Shown one piece after another: positions 9,822 to 17,947 of a stretch of 64,000 nucleotides of DNA; position 1 is the first letter of the stretch; every line of letters begins with the position of its first letter. The stretch is from NCBI RefSeq assembly GCF_042310355.1, contig NZ_JBHJMR010000014.1:13843-77842 (forward strand), in the 5' to 3' direction. The notes under the pieces are model-generated. The model was not told the origin of the DNA, searched no databases, and worked only from the letters and a program-made list of their open reading frames with translations. The stretch comes from Wenzhouxiangella sp042310355. GTDB lineage: Bacteria; Pseudomonadota; Gammaproteobacteria; Xanthomonadales; Wenzhouxiangellaceae. The position numbers and the translations under genes are program-made.

Positions 9822-10603
9822 CGGCACGGCCGGTCATCGGCGTCACCGGCCCGGACCGCGGCGGCCTGGCGGCCTGGTGGTTCTCGGCGCTGGCCGTCCG
9901 CCGCGCTGGCGGTCGCCCGCTGCGCATCCGCCCGGGGAAGGCTTGCGACATCGAGCAACTCGACGGCCTGATCCTGGGCGGCGGCGCCGACGTCAGCCCC
10001 GGCCTCTACGGCCAGCAAACGCGCTCCGGGCCGCGCCAGCTGACCGACCGCGGGGCGCGCGGATGGCGCCGCTGGCTCGGTCTCGCCCTTTTCCCCCTGG
10101 TTGTCGCCCTCCGCCGGCTCCTGACGACCAAGCACGGCGGCCCGGACAGCGATCGGGATGCGCTCGAGTACCGCCTGATCGACGAGGCGCGCGAGCGAGG
10201 CCTCCCGATGCTCGGCATCTGTCGCGGCATGCAGCTGATGAACGTGGCCTTCGGCGGCAGTCTGCACCAGCACCTGATCGGCTTCTACGACGAGTACCCC
10301 GCGATCCGATCGGTCCTGCCGCGCAAGCGCGTCACGGTGGAGGCGGACAGCCGCATCTCCCGGCTGCTGGGTGCCGGCCCCTGTCTGGTCAATGCGCTGC
10401 ACTCCCAGGCCATCGACCGTCTCGGCGACCGGCTGGTCATCGGCGCAACCGAGTCCAACGGGATCGTCCAGGCGATCGAGGGCGCCGGACAATCCTGGCT
10501 CATCGGGGTACAGTGGCATCCCGAGTACCTGCCCCAGCGCAGGCGGCAGCAGGCGCTGTTCCGAGCCCTGGTAGAGAACGCGAAAGCAGGCGAACCGAGA
10601 TGA
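9818..10603 (+). CDS. Class I glutamine amidotransferase-like (peptidase C26) hydrolase
   Basis: This 261-residue protein resembles gamma-glutamyl-GABA hydrolase (PuuD) and other C26 peptidases, which hydrolyse gamma-glutamyl amide bonds. The nucleophile is C135 in LGICRGMQLMN, and the His/Glu of the triad lie in GVQWHPEYLPQ near residues 234-236. The oxyanion-region GGGADVSP is present near residue 54. It overlaps the amidoligase by ATGA upstream and glnE by ATGA downstream. It may remove or recycle the amide product of the amidoligase; this is inferred from the coupling. Confidence 0.9.
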   Translation: MTARPVIGVTGPDRGGLAAWWFSALAVRRAGGRPLRIRPGKACDIEQLDGLILGGGADVSPGLYGQQTRSGPRQLTDRGARGWRRWLGLALFPLVVALRRLLTTKHGGPDSDRDALEYRLIDEARERGLPMLGICRGMQLMNVAFGGSLHQHLIGFYDEYPAIRSVLPRKRVTVEADSRISRLLGAGPCLVNALHSQAIDRLGDRLVIGATESNGIVQAIEGAGQSWLIGVQWHPEYLPQRRRQQALFRALVENAKAGEPR

Positions 10604-13158
10604 ACCGTCCCGGACAAGACATCGATGCGGAGTGGCTGCAGGCCCACTGCCGCTTCGTGGCGGAGGCCTGGCGTCGCTTCGACGATGCACCCGGGCCGGA
10701 TATCGCGCTCGAACTACCCGGTGAGGAGCAAATGCGCGCCGATGCGACGAGAGCGCTCCGACGGTACCGGCAGCTACAGTCGGTCCATCTGCTCTGGCGC
10801 GACTTGAGCGGCGAGGCGGACATTTCCGAAACCGGTCGGGGATTGTCAGCGCTGGCGCGCGATTGTATCGAGCTGGCGCTCACCGAAGCCGAGAACGAGG
10901 TCGCCGGGCGCCACGGCTGGCTCGATAACGAAGACGGCAGCCGCCCGCGCCTGATCGTGTTCGGCCTGGGCAAGCTCGGCGGCGACGAGCTCAACTTCAA
11001 TTCCGATATCGACCTGGTCTTCGCCCACGACGCTGCTGGGCGCAGCAGCGGCCCGAAGCGGATCGAGGCGGCCGACTGGATGAAACGCGTGGCGCGCCGG
11101 CTTATCCAGCTGCTCGACGCGGTCGACGCGCACGGGCGGGCCTGGATCGTCGACACCCGGCTGCGGCCGTTCGGCGATTCCGGCGCCCTCGTCTGGTCGG
11201 TGCCGGCAATGGAGCAGTACTTTCTCAGCGAGGGGCGAACCTGGGAACGCTATGCCTGGCTCAAGGCCGCCCCGGTCGCCGGCGATCTCGAGGCCGGGCG
11301 GGCGCTGATCGAATCGCTGCGGCCGTTCATCTACCGGCGCTACCTGGACTACGGCATCTTCGAGAGCCTGCGCGAACTGCACCGGCGCATCGACGCCAAC
11401 GCCCGGGCCCGGCGCGATCGTGCCGATATCAAGCGCGGCCGCGGCGGAATCCGCGAACTGGAATTCCTGGTCCAGTCCCTGCAGATCCTGCGCGGGGGAC
11501 GCGAGCAAACGCTGCGCCAGAGCGGGTTTCTGCCGGCGCTGGAGGCCTGCGCCCGCCTGGGCCTGATACCCGGCGAGGACGCAAGCGAGCTGCGCGCTGC
11601 CTACGCCTTCCTGCGCACGCTCGAAAACCGCCTGCAAGCGCTGACCGCGCGCCAGGGGCACGAACTGCCGGGGGATGCCGAGGATCGGCAGCGACTGGCC
11701 GAACTGCTCGACCACGCCGACTGGAACGAATTGAACGAGGTCATCGAGCACCATCGCGCCACGGTCAACCGTCACTTCAGCGAGCGCTTCCGCGACCCCG
11801 ATGCCGACTCGGCCGAGGCCGGCGCGCTGTGGCCGCCCGGCGAGGACACCGAAGCGCACCTGCAGGCGGCCGGCTTCCAGCGGCCCGGGGACGCCGCCGA
11901 ACATCTGATGCAATGCCATGCCAACCTGCAGCGTCGTGCCCTGAGCGCCGAAGGCCGGCAGCGGCTGGAAAGACTGATGCCCGGCCTGATCGAGGCGGTG
12001 GGACGCCAGCGCCCGCCCGACACGGGCCTGGCCGACCTGTTGCGGCTGATCGACCAGATCTCGCGCCGCTCGGCCTACCTGGCACTGCTGCGCGAGCGCC
12101 CGGAAACCCTTGAGCGGCTGGTGCGTGTTTTCCACCACAGCCAGCGCGTGGCCGAATGGATCATCGCCTCGCCACAGCTGATCGACGACCTCCTCGATCC
12201 GATCAATGGCTTCGAGCTGCCTGCCGCGCCCAGGCCGGATCCGGACGACAAGGAAGCCAGCCTCTGGGCCCTGTCGCGCTGGCGGCAGGCCGGCTTCCTG
12301 CGCACCGCGCTGGCCGAGCTCGACGACCGGATGGATGCCGTCGATGCCGGCCGCCAGCTCAGCGCCATGGCCGGCACCATCGTCGACCGGGTTCTTTCAC
12401 TTTCCGGCCGGGGCGATACCAACCTGGCGGTCATCGCTTACGGCAACCTCGGCGCCGGCCAGCTGCACTTCGAGTCGGACCTCGACCTGGTCTTTCTGCA
12501 CCGGAGTGGAGAAGCGCCTCGGCGTACGGTGCAACGACTGGTCAGCGCGCTCGAGATGCCGTTGCCCGGCGGCAAGCTGTTCGAGATCGACACGCGGCTG
12601 CGCCCCAACGGGCGCGCCGGCATGCTGGTTTCCACGCTCGAGAGCTTTCGTGACTACCAGGTCAATAAGGCCTGGACCTGGGAACACCAGGCGCTCATTC
12701 GTGCGCGCTGGATCGCCGGCGATCCGACCCTGGCCTCGGAGTTCGAGTCGATCCGTCGAACCGTGCTCACGCAAGCTCGTGATGCCGACGCGGTCGCCAG
12801 GGAGCTGCAGGAGATGCGGCGCCGGCAGCGCGAAGACAGGCGCGAATCGCCCACCAAGCGATCGCTCACCGACCTGCAGTTCCTGGCCGAGCTGGGCGTG
12901 CTCACCCAGGCCGCCGAGCATCCCGAGTTGATCGATCTGCGCGAAACCGACGGCCAGCTGGAAGCGCTGGCCGAGGCAGGATGGATCGATGCCCGGCAAG
13001 CCGGGGCGCTGGCCGGAGCCTGGAACCAACTGCTCGAGCGGCGTCACCTCGACTGGCTGCGGCGCGAGCCCACACCTTTCGACGAGCCCGCGGTTCGCGG
13101 CTTGATCGACGAAGCCTGGTCGACACACTTCGGTCCGGCGGAAGACGCAAGGGCGTAG
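10600..13158 (+). CDS. glnE: Bifunctional glutamine synthetase adenylyltransferase/deadenylase GlnE
   Basis: GlnE adenylylates glutamine synthetase to inactivate it and removes AMP to reactivate it, under PII control. The ATG at 10600 overlaps the preceding stop (ATGA) and gives 852 residues, shorter than E. coli GlnE (946), mostly at the N-terminus. Two nucleotidyltransferase domains are visible: FGLGKLGGDELNFNSDIDLVF near residue 125 and YGNLGAGQLHFESDLDLVF near residue 615. Both keep the SD(I/L)DL acidic pair. The usual GKLGG of the second domain reads GNLGA. Coupling to amidoligase and amidotransferase genes places it in a glutamine-related unit. Confidence 0.95.
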   Translation: MNRPGQDIDAEWLQAHCRFVAEAWRRFDDAPGPDIALELPGEEQMRADATRALRRYRQLQSVHLLWRDLSGEADISETGRGLSALARDCIELALTEAENEVAGRHGWLDNEDGSRPRLIVFGLGKLGGDELNFNSDIDLVFAHDAAGRSSGPKRIEAADWMKRVARRLIQLLDAVDAHGRAWIVDTRLRPFGDSGALVWSVPAMEQYFLSEGRTWERYAWLKAAPVAGDLEAGRALIESLRPFIYRRYLDYGIFESLRELHRRIDANARARRDRADIKRGRGGIRELEFLVQSLQILRGGREQTLRQSGFLPALEACARLGLIPGEDASELRAAYAFLRTLENRLQALTARQGHELPGDAEDRQRLAELLDHADWNELNEVIEHHRATVNRHFSERFRDPDADSAEAGALWPPGEDTEAHLQAAGFQRPGDAAEHLMQCHANLQRRALSAEGRQRLERLMPGLIEAVGRQRPPDTGLADLLRLIDQISRRSAYLALLRERPETLERLVRVFHHSQRVAEWIIASPQLIDDLLDPINGFELPAAPRPDPDDKEASLWALSRWRQAGFLRTALAELDDRMDAVDAGRQLSAMAGTIVDRVLSLSGRGDTNLAVIAYGNLGAGQLHFESDLDLVFLHRSGEAPRRTVQRLVSALEMPLPGGKLFEIDTRLRPNGRAGMLVSTLESFRDYQVNKAWTWEHQALIRARWIAGDPTLASEFESIRRTVLTQARDADAVARELQEMRRRQREDRRESPTKRSLTDLQFLAELGVLTQAAEHPELIDLRETDGQLEALAEAGWIDARQAGALAGAWNQLLERRHLDWLRREPTPFDEPAVRGLIDEAWSTHFGPAEDARA

Positions 13159-13160
13159 CC

Positions 13161-13817
13161 GTGGACGAAAGCACCGACGCGCGAGCGCTTGTACAACGCC
13201 AGCGGTCGCTGGCGCGCCGGGTCATCGACCGCGACGACCTGCGCCTGCCGCCCCGACTCGTGGCCGGTGTCGATGCCGCCTTCCCCGACCGCGGACGCAG
13301 CACCCGCGCGGCGGTCGTGGTCATGCGCTACCCGCAGCTGGAAGTGATCGAGACGGTAACCCATGAACGGCCGACGGCATTGCCCTACATTCCCGGCCTG
13401 CTGTCCTTCCGCGAACTGCCGGCCATCTTCGGCGCGCTGGAGCAGCTGTCGCATTCGCCCGACCTGGTGCTGTGCGACGGTCAGGGACGCGCCCACCCGA
13501 GACGCTTCGGCATTGCCTGCCACCTGGGCGTGACGACGGGGCTGGCGACCATCGGGGTCGGCAAGAGCCGCCTGTGCGGGCAACACGAAGATCCCGGCAG
13601 CGACAAGGGAAGCGTGGTCGATCTGGTGGATGGCGACAAGGTGATCGGCCGGGTGCTGCGCTCAAGAGACCGCGTGCGGCCCCTCTACATCTCCGTCGGC
13701 CATCGCGTCAGCCTGGACACGGCGGTCGAACTCGTGCTGGCCTGCACCCCGCGCTATCGACTCCCCGAACCGATCAGACACGCCGACCGCCTCGCCGGCC
13801 AGCCACCCGCACAGTAG
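13161..13817 (+). CDS. nfi: Endonuclease V (deoxyinosine 3' endonuclease)
   Basis: Endonuclease V cleaves DNA near deoxyinosine arising from adenine deamination. The GTG at 13161, two bases after the glnE stop, gives 218 residues, close to the usual 220-235. Recognisable blocks are VAGVDAAF (first catalytic Asp), YIPGLLSFRELP, DLVLCDGQGRAHPRRFGIACHLG and GVGKSRLCG. It is probably co-transcribed with glnE. The longer frame reading back into glnE has no homology. Confidence 0.95.
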   Translation: MDESTDARALVQRQRSLARRVIDRDDLRLPPRLVAGVDAAFPDRGRSTRAAVVVMRYPQLEVIETVTHERPTALPYIPGLLSFRELPAIFGALEQLSHSPDLVLCDGQGRAHPRRFGIACHLGVTTGLATIGVGKSRLCGQHEDPGSDKGSVVDLVDGDKVIGRVLRSRDRVRPLYISVGHRVSLDTAVELVLACTPRYRLPEPIRHADRLAGQPPAQ

Positions 13818-13861
13818 CCCTCAACTGCTAACAGTCCAAAGCTCTAACTATCAAATTCACT

Positions 13862-14137
13862 AGAAATCGGTTGAGAGCGTAGCGAGCGGGCTGCTGACGG
13901 TGGCCGCCGGAGCGGAGGAACCGCAGCGTAGACGATACTACGTGAGGATTCCGAGCACGCGTTCAACAGCGCTCCGTCTGGGCTTCTTTCCTTCGGAAAA
14001 CCGCCAAGACTCCACTGCCTACACGGACGACGGCTACAGCCGAGCGCTCTTTTCGCTCCGCGAAAACCGCACTCGGCATTCCGCCTGTCCTGCCGGACGC
14101 CGTCAGCAGCCCGCGCAGTAGCTCTCAACCGATTTCT
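13862..14137. mobile_element. MITE-like 276-bp element with 38-39 bp terminal inverted repeats
   Basis: The left arm (13862-13900, AGAAATCGGTTGAGAGC...GGGCTGCTGACGG) and the right arm (14100-14137) are near-perfect inverted copies, differing only in a short run after GAGAGC. The roughly 200 bp between them hold no convincing gene. The right arm ends at the gcvH stop codon. No clear target-site duplication is seen. The size, terminal repeats and lack of coding capacity fit a MITE, but no matching transposase is present here. Confidence 0.7.
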
Positions 14138-14526
14138 CAGTTTTCGTCGAGGTGTTCGCGGTATGCCTCGGCATCCATCAGCTCATCGAGTTCGCCGGGA
14201 TCGTCGAGCTTGACCGAGAACAGCCAGCCGTCCCCGTAGGGATCGTTGTTGACGATTTCGGGGGTGTCCGCCAGCGCCTCGTTGACCACGGTGACTTCGC
14301 CCGAGACGGGGCAGTAGATGTCGGAGGCGGCCTTGACCGACTCGACCACGGCGCAGGCATCGCCCCGGCCAAAGGTCTCGCCCTCTTCGGGCAACTCGAC
14401 GAAAACCAGATCACCCAGCTGTTCCTGCGCGTGGTCGCTGATACCGACCTTGACCACGCCTTCTTCTTCCTGGCTGACCCACTCGTGGCTTTCCGCATAG
14501 CGCAGATCGGAAGGAATGTCGCTCAT
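14137..14526 (-). CDS. gcvH: Glycine cleavage system H protein
   Basis: GcvH is the lipoyl-carrying shuttle of the glycine cleavage complex. The 129-residue length is standard. The lipoylation site is K65 in VVESVKAASDIY; the opening RYAESHEWV and the NNDPYGDGWLFSVKL block are conserved. It stands alone, without gcvT or gcvP nearby, and no glycine-riboswitch-like structure is evident upstream. Its stop codon meets the inverted-repeat element at 13862-14137. Confidence 0.98.
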   Translation of the reverse strand: MSDIPSDLRYAESHEWVSQEEEGVVKVGISDHAQEQLGDLVFVELPEEGETFGRGDACAVVESVKAASDIYCPVSGEVTVVNEALADTPEIVNNDPYGDGWLFSVKLDDPGELDELMDAEAYREHLDEN

Positions 14527-14597
14527 GAAGCCGTCCCTTGAGAATTTGCGGAAATTCTATCAGCAAACCCGCGCCCTGCCGAGACGCAATCGAGCCC

Positions 14598-15023
14598 TCA
14601 GACCCGGGGGCGAAGACAGACGCTACGCCGGCGGCGCAGATTGAGCCAGTGACCGACGATCAGGGTCAGCCCGCCGACCGAAGTCAGCGCCGAGGCGGCC
14701 AGGGGTGAGAGCACGCTGGCTTCGAGCACGGCAGCGGCCAGCAGCAGGCTCAGCCCGGCAATCCCGACCCACAGCAGGCCCAGACTGCGATGCGTGCGGT
14801 AGCCCAGCCAGAAAGCGCCCAGGCTCAGCGGCAAGATCAGCAGCAACAGCAAGCGATGGAAGAGATCGCTGCCGAACACGCCCAGCGAAATCATGGGCGC
14901 CAGCAGCAGCGTCAGGCTGAGCATCACGCACTGCACCAGGCAGACCGCGGACACGCAGATACCCGCACGATCGAGAACCGTACCGCGCGCGACCTGCTCG
15001 GGTGACTTGAAGACAACGGCCAT
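14598..15023 (-). CDS. MerC-domain membrane protein
   Basis: This 141-residue protein has four hydrophobic segments. The first contains GICVSAVCLVQCVMLSL, a cysteine-bearing helix like that of MerC mercury-transport proteins. The ATG at 15023 is preferred over one 20 residues upstream because the earlier extension lies over the promoter region. MerC-like proteins are often chromosomal and unlinked to mer operons, as here. An imperfect palindrome resembling a Zur box lies just upstream, so zinc-responsive expression is possible. The transported ion is unknown. A C-terminal Arg-rich tail (RRRRS) follows the last helix. Confidence 0.8.
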   Translation of the reverse strand: MAVVFKSPEQVARGTVLDRAGICVSAVCLVQCVMLSLTLLLAPMISLGVFGSDLFHRLLLLLILPLSLGAFWLGYRTHRSLGLLWVGIAGLSLLLAAAVLEASVLSPLAASALTSVGGLTLIVGHWLNLRRRRSVCLRPRV

Positions 15024-15049
15024 GCTGACTGCCTGTTGCTGCGTGAAAA

Positions 15050-15068
15050 GCGTATGATATAACATTTT
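15050..15068 (-). promoter_or_regulatory. Putative Zur-like operator upstream of the MerC-like gene
   Basis: On the minus strand AAAATGTTATATCATACGC is an AT-rich imperfect palindrome in otherwise GC-rich DNA, about 27 bp before the MerC-like start codon. It resembles one half and the centre of the gammaproteobacterial Zur consensus (GAAATGTTATAnTATAACATTTC split across the dyad). The match is imperfect, so this is a suggestion only. Confidence 0.3.
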
Positions 15069-15132
15069 TGGTCCGGTTGCCACGCGAGCCGGGGCGCCCC
15101 CTTAGAATGGCGGCTTTGCCGCGGGCGTCGTC

Positions 15133-17001
15133 ATGCGCGATTTCACGCTTCCCCCAATCCGCGAGGCCAGGATCGGCTGGCAAGGCGATACACCCTTCGC
15201 CGAGGATTTCGGCGACAGCTACTACATGCCCGGTCACGGTGCGGCCGAGAGCCGCGCGGTGTTCATCGACGCCAGCAAGCTGCCGCAGCGGTTCGCCGAG
15301 CTGCCCGACGACGGGCTGTTCGTCATCGGCGAGACCGGCTTCGGCACCGGCCTCAACGCCCTGCTGGCGGCCGATTGTTTCTCGCGGCACGCGCCGCCCT
15401 CGGCGCGCTTGCACTTCGTCTCGGCCGAGCTTCATCCACTCTCGCGCGAGGACCTGGCCTTCGCGCTTTCGCAATGGCCCGAACTGGCCGGTCCGGCCAG
15501 AGCGCTGCGGGCAGCATGGCCGCCGCCGGCACCCGGGTTCCATCGAGTCCGCCTGTCCGAGCGCGTGGAACTGACCCTGATGTTCGGCGATGCCGAAACG
15601 ATGTGGGCGCACGGACCGAGAGATGTCGACGCGTGGTTCCTCGACGGTTTCGCGCCGGCGCGCAACCCGGGGCTCTGGTCCGAGCGCCTCTTCCGGACCC
15701 TCGCCGGGCGCGCCCGTCCCGGCGCAACGGTCGCGACGTTCACCGCCGCCGGGGCGGTGCGGCGCAGCCTGGAATCGGCCGGATTCGGAGTCGAGCGACA
15801 CGCCGGTTTCGGGCACAAGCGCCACCGGCTGACGGCCCGCGCGCCGGGCGACTGGACGCCGCAGAAAGCCCGGCGCGGCGAGGCGGTCGTTGTCGGCGCC
15901 GGCCTGGCCGGCAGCACCACCGCCCGGGCGCTGGCCGAGCGCGGCTGGCGGGTTCGCGTACTCGACCCGGCAGTCGCCGCTCCGGCGCCGTCCGCCCTGG
16001 CCGCCGTGCTCTACGCCACCGCCAGCCATCACCTCAATGCCCAGAACCGCTTCTATTTCGGCGCCCTGCTGCAGGCACAGCGCTGGCTCCGCCGCCTGGG
16101 CTTCCCGCGCGATGCGCGCGATGGCCGGCTCGAAGACGTCGTCCAGCACCTGGTCGATCCGCGGGTGGCCGAAAAAACGCATCGGGCCGTGGACAGCGGG
16201 GCATGGCCGCGGGAAATGCTCTCGCCGGAAGGGGCAGGTAGCGTCCGCATCCATGGCGCCGGGTGCCTGCGGCCGACCGCGTGGTGTCGTTTCCTGCTGG
16301 ATCATCCCGACATCACGACCCGCGCCGACAGCGTCGAGTCGCTGGCCAGCGGGGATTCGGTCAGGCTGCGACTGGCATCAGGCGATTGGCTCGAGGCGGA
16401 CACCGCCGTGCTGTGCACCGCCGGCGCAAGCCGCCGATTCACGGGGCTGGGCTGGCTGCCGCTGCGGATCGTTCGCGGCCAGGTCACTTTCTGCCGCGCC
16501 ACGGCGGCCAGTCGGCGCTGGGGGGAAGTGCACTGCCATACCGGCTACGTCACGCCGGCCTTCGAGGGCCTGCACAGCGTGGGCGCCACCTTTGATCGCC
16601 AGCGCCAGGCTCCCGTGATCGATCCCGTCGACAACCAGCACAACCTGGCCGAACTGGAGCGCAACATCCCGGCGCTCTGGCGAGCCCTGGGCGGCGGCGA
16701 TATCGAGGTCGTCGGTCAACATGCCGGCCTGCGCTGCCAATCGGGCGACTGGCTGCCCCTGGTCGGTCCCTGCCCGGATCCCGCCGCGAATCCGCACACG
16801 CTGGACGAACGCGTCTGGCTCAACATCGCCCACGGATCGAAGGGGCTCAGCCACACGCCGCTGTGCGCCGACCTCATCGCCGATCTACTCTCCGGCCTGC
16901 CAACGGCCGCGGATGATGGGGTCATCGCCTCACTCGCGCCCGAACGATTCATCGAGCGCCGGCGCCGGCGCGATCCCGACTGGCGACCCGACCATCACTG
17001 A
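15133..17001 (+). CDS. mnmC: Bifunctional tRNA mnm5s2U34 biosynthesis protein MnmC
   Basis: MnmC completes the mnm5s2U modification at the tRNA wobble position. The C-terminal FAD domain removes the carboxymethyl group and the N-terminal domain methylates the amine from SAM. The 622 residues contain the methyltransferase signatures GETGFGTGLNALLA (near residue 60) and DAWFLDGFAPARNP (near 172). The oxidoreductase opens with AVVVGAGLAGSTTARALAERGW near residue 252. It is convergent with the lipocalin gene, and the two overlap by 7 bp. Confidence 0.96.
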   Translation: MRDFTLPPIREARIGWQGDTPFAEDFGDSYYMPGHGAAESRAVFIDASKLPQRFAELPDDGLFVIGETGFGTGLNALLAADCFSRHAPPSARLHFVSAELHPLSREDLAFALSQWPELAGPARALRAAWPPPAPGFHRVRLSERVELTLMFGDAETMWAHGPRDVDAWFLDGFAPARNPGLWSERLFRTLAGRARPGATVATFTAAGAVRRSLESAGFGVERHAGFGHKRHRLTARAPGDWTPQKARRGEAVVVGAGLAGSTTARALAERGWRVRVLDPAVAAPAPSALAAVLYATASHHLNAQNRFYFGALLQAQRWLRRLGFPRDARDGRLEDVVQHLVDPRVAEKTHRAVDSGAWPREMLSPEGAGSVRIHGAGCLRPTAWCRFLLDHPDITTRADSVESLASGDSVRLRLASGDWLEADTAVLCTAGASRRFTGLGWLPLRIVRGQVTFCRATAASRRWGEVHCHTGYVTPAFEGLHSVGATFDRQRQAPVIDPVDNQHNLAELERNIPALWRALGGGDIEVVGQHAGLRCQSGDWLPLVGPCPDPAANPHTLDERVWLNIAHGSKGLSHTPLCADLIADLLSGLPTAADDGVIASLAPERFIERRRRRDPDWRPDHH

Positions 17002-17546
17002 AACCCCGGCTGGCCGACCTGCCCCGGCCTTTGCGGCACCTTCTCGACCCGGGACGGATCGAAGCCGCGGGCAGCCAGCAGATCGAGCAGGGCCTGGTAG
17101 CGTTCTGCGGGAAGCTCGGGCTCGCGCGCCATGATCCAGGCGTACTCGCGCGAGGGATGGCCGACCACCGCCCAACGGTAGTCGTCGTCGAGACCAATGA
17201 TGTAGTAGCCGAACCGGATCGGCCAGTAGAACTGAACCTTCCATTGCGCGTTGCTTTCCTCGTCGACGACCCAGGCCACGCCCTGCATTTCTTCCTCCGG
17301 CGAGTCGAAACTGCCGTCGCGGTAGCGGTAGATGTCGTCGATTCGTCCATCCTCGCGCATCCGGTAGATGGCCCGCCCGGCGACATTGCCGCGCTCGCCG
17401 AAGTAGGGAATGTTGGCAATCACGTACCACTGCCCCATGTAGCGCTCGAGATCGACCCGCTCCACGGTTTCCAGCGGCGGCCCGCCCCGCATCATCGCGC
17501 AGCCCGACAGCGCCAGCAGCGCGAGTATGGCGAAGAATTGTTTCAT
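16995..17546 (-). CDS. blc: Outer-membrane lipocalin (Blc-like lipoprotein)
   Basis: This is a bacterial lipocalin that binds lipids at the outer membrane. From the ATG at 17546, preceded by GGAG at 8-bp spacing, the 183-residue protein begins with a lipoprotein signal peptide ending in the lipobox LSGC. The lipocalin signature YMGQWYVIANIPYFGERG follows near residue 40, with later strands FGYYIIGLDDDYRWAVVG and PSREYAWIMAREPEL as in Blc. A longer start six codons upstream is less likely because its N-terminus would be charged. Its 3' end overlaps mnmC by 7 bp in convergent orientation. Confidence 0.95.
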   Translation of the reverse strand: MKQFFAILALLALSGCAMMRGGPPLETVERVDLERYMGQWYVIANIPYFGERGNVAGRAIYRMREDGRIDDIYRYRDGSFDSPEEEMQGVAWVVDEESNAQWKVQFYWPIRFGYYIIGLDDDYRWAVVGHPSREYAWIMAREPELPAERYQALLDLLAARGFDPSRVEKVPQRPGQVGQPGFQ

Positions 17547-17621
17547 TTCGATGCTCCGTTCCACGAATGCCGCGAAACGTAGCGCCTGGACCGTGAAGGA
17601 AAGTGCAGGGGGAAAGAGAAA

Positions 17622-17697
17622 TGGTGCCGGCTGAGGGAGTCGAACCCCCGACCCTCTGATTACAAATCAGATGCTCTACCTACTGAGCTAAACCGGC
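17622..17697 (-). tRNA. tRNA-Thr (anticodon TGT)
   Basis: The 76-nt cloverleaf reads from GCCGGTTTAGCTCAGTAGG to GCCGGCACCA on the minus strand, with CCA encoded. The anticodon arm TCTGA-TTTGTAA-TCAGA gives TGT. The acceptor stem GCCGGTT and the T-arm GGGGGTTCGACTCCC are well formed. Confidence 0.96.
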
Positions 17698-17710
17698 GTT
17701 TGGGTCAAAT

Positions 17711-17738
17711 GAATTGCCACAATTGACTTGGGAGTCAA
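17711..17738 (-). promoter_or_regulatory. Possible sigma-70 promoter of tRNA-Thr
   Basis: On the minus strand TTGACT (17738-17733) and CAATTC (17716-17711) are separated by 16 bp, about 14 bp before the tRNA 5' end. The -35 is good and the -10 weak. The -35 lies in a perfect hairpin (ATTGACT/AGTCAAT). Confidence 0.35.
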
Positions 17739-17790
17739 TTCTAATCGTTTCGGTAGTGCGGTTTTCAAGCGAAGCTTGAAAGAAGCGCTG

Positions 17791-17831
17791 CCGAATCTCC
17801 GCAACAGCTCTACCAACTGAGCTGAGCCGGC
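17791..17831 (-). pseudogene. tRNA 5'-half remnant
   Basis: On the minus strand GCCGGCTCAGCTCAGTTGG followed by TAGAGC reproduces an acceptor strand and complete D-arm. The sequence then diverges in the anticodon region, with no T-arm and no CCA. It lies about 95 bp upstream of tRNA-Thr in the same orientation. The start resembles tRNA-Thr (GCCGGT) but is not identical. A short hairpin TTCAAGC/GCTTGAA lies just downstream at 17764-17780. Confidence 0.65.
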
Positions 17832-17902
17832 AACACGTACATTTTACCCAAACCTGGCGGATTGGACAGCGCCCTTAGGGCTGCCGTGCGTAATCGGCCC
17901 AC

Positions 17903-17926
17903 AAGATGTATACTATATGCATGATT
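17903..17926 (+). promoter_or_regulatory. NsrR-type operator
   Basis: AAGATGTAT, six bases, then ATGCATGATT matches the known NsrR site (AAGATGYA...TRCATCTT) in its left half-site and spacing, with a weaker right half. The embedded TATACT (17909-17914) could serve as the -10 element. It lies 22 bp before a DUF454-NnrS-NsrR operon, the expected target. Confidence 0.7.
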
Positions 17927-17947
17927 AGTGTGGGGAGCTTCACTGAC

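Noticed and set aside
14527..14600. Glycine riboswitch upstream of gcvH
   Set aside because: The short region upstream of gcvH shows no tandem aptamer-like structure, and the adjoining gene begins too close for one.
14598..15083. Mercury-resistance operon
   Set aside because: Only a MerC-like gene is present, with no merR, merT, merP or merA, so a mer operon cannot be claimed.
17764..17780. Terminator for tRNA-Thr or the tRNA remnant
   Set aside because: The TTCAAGC/GCTTGAA hairpin has no T-tract on either strand and lies upstream of tRNA-Thr, so termination is not supported.
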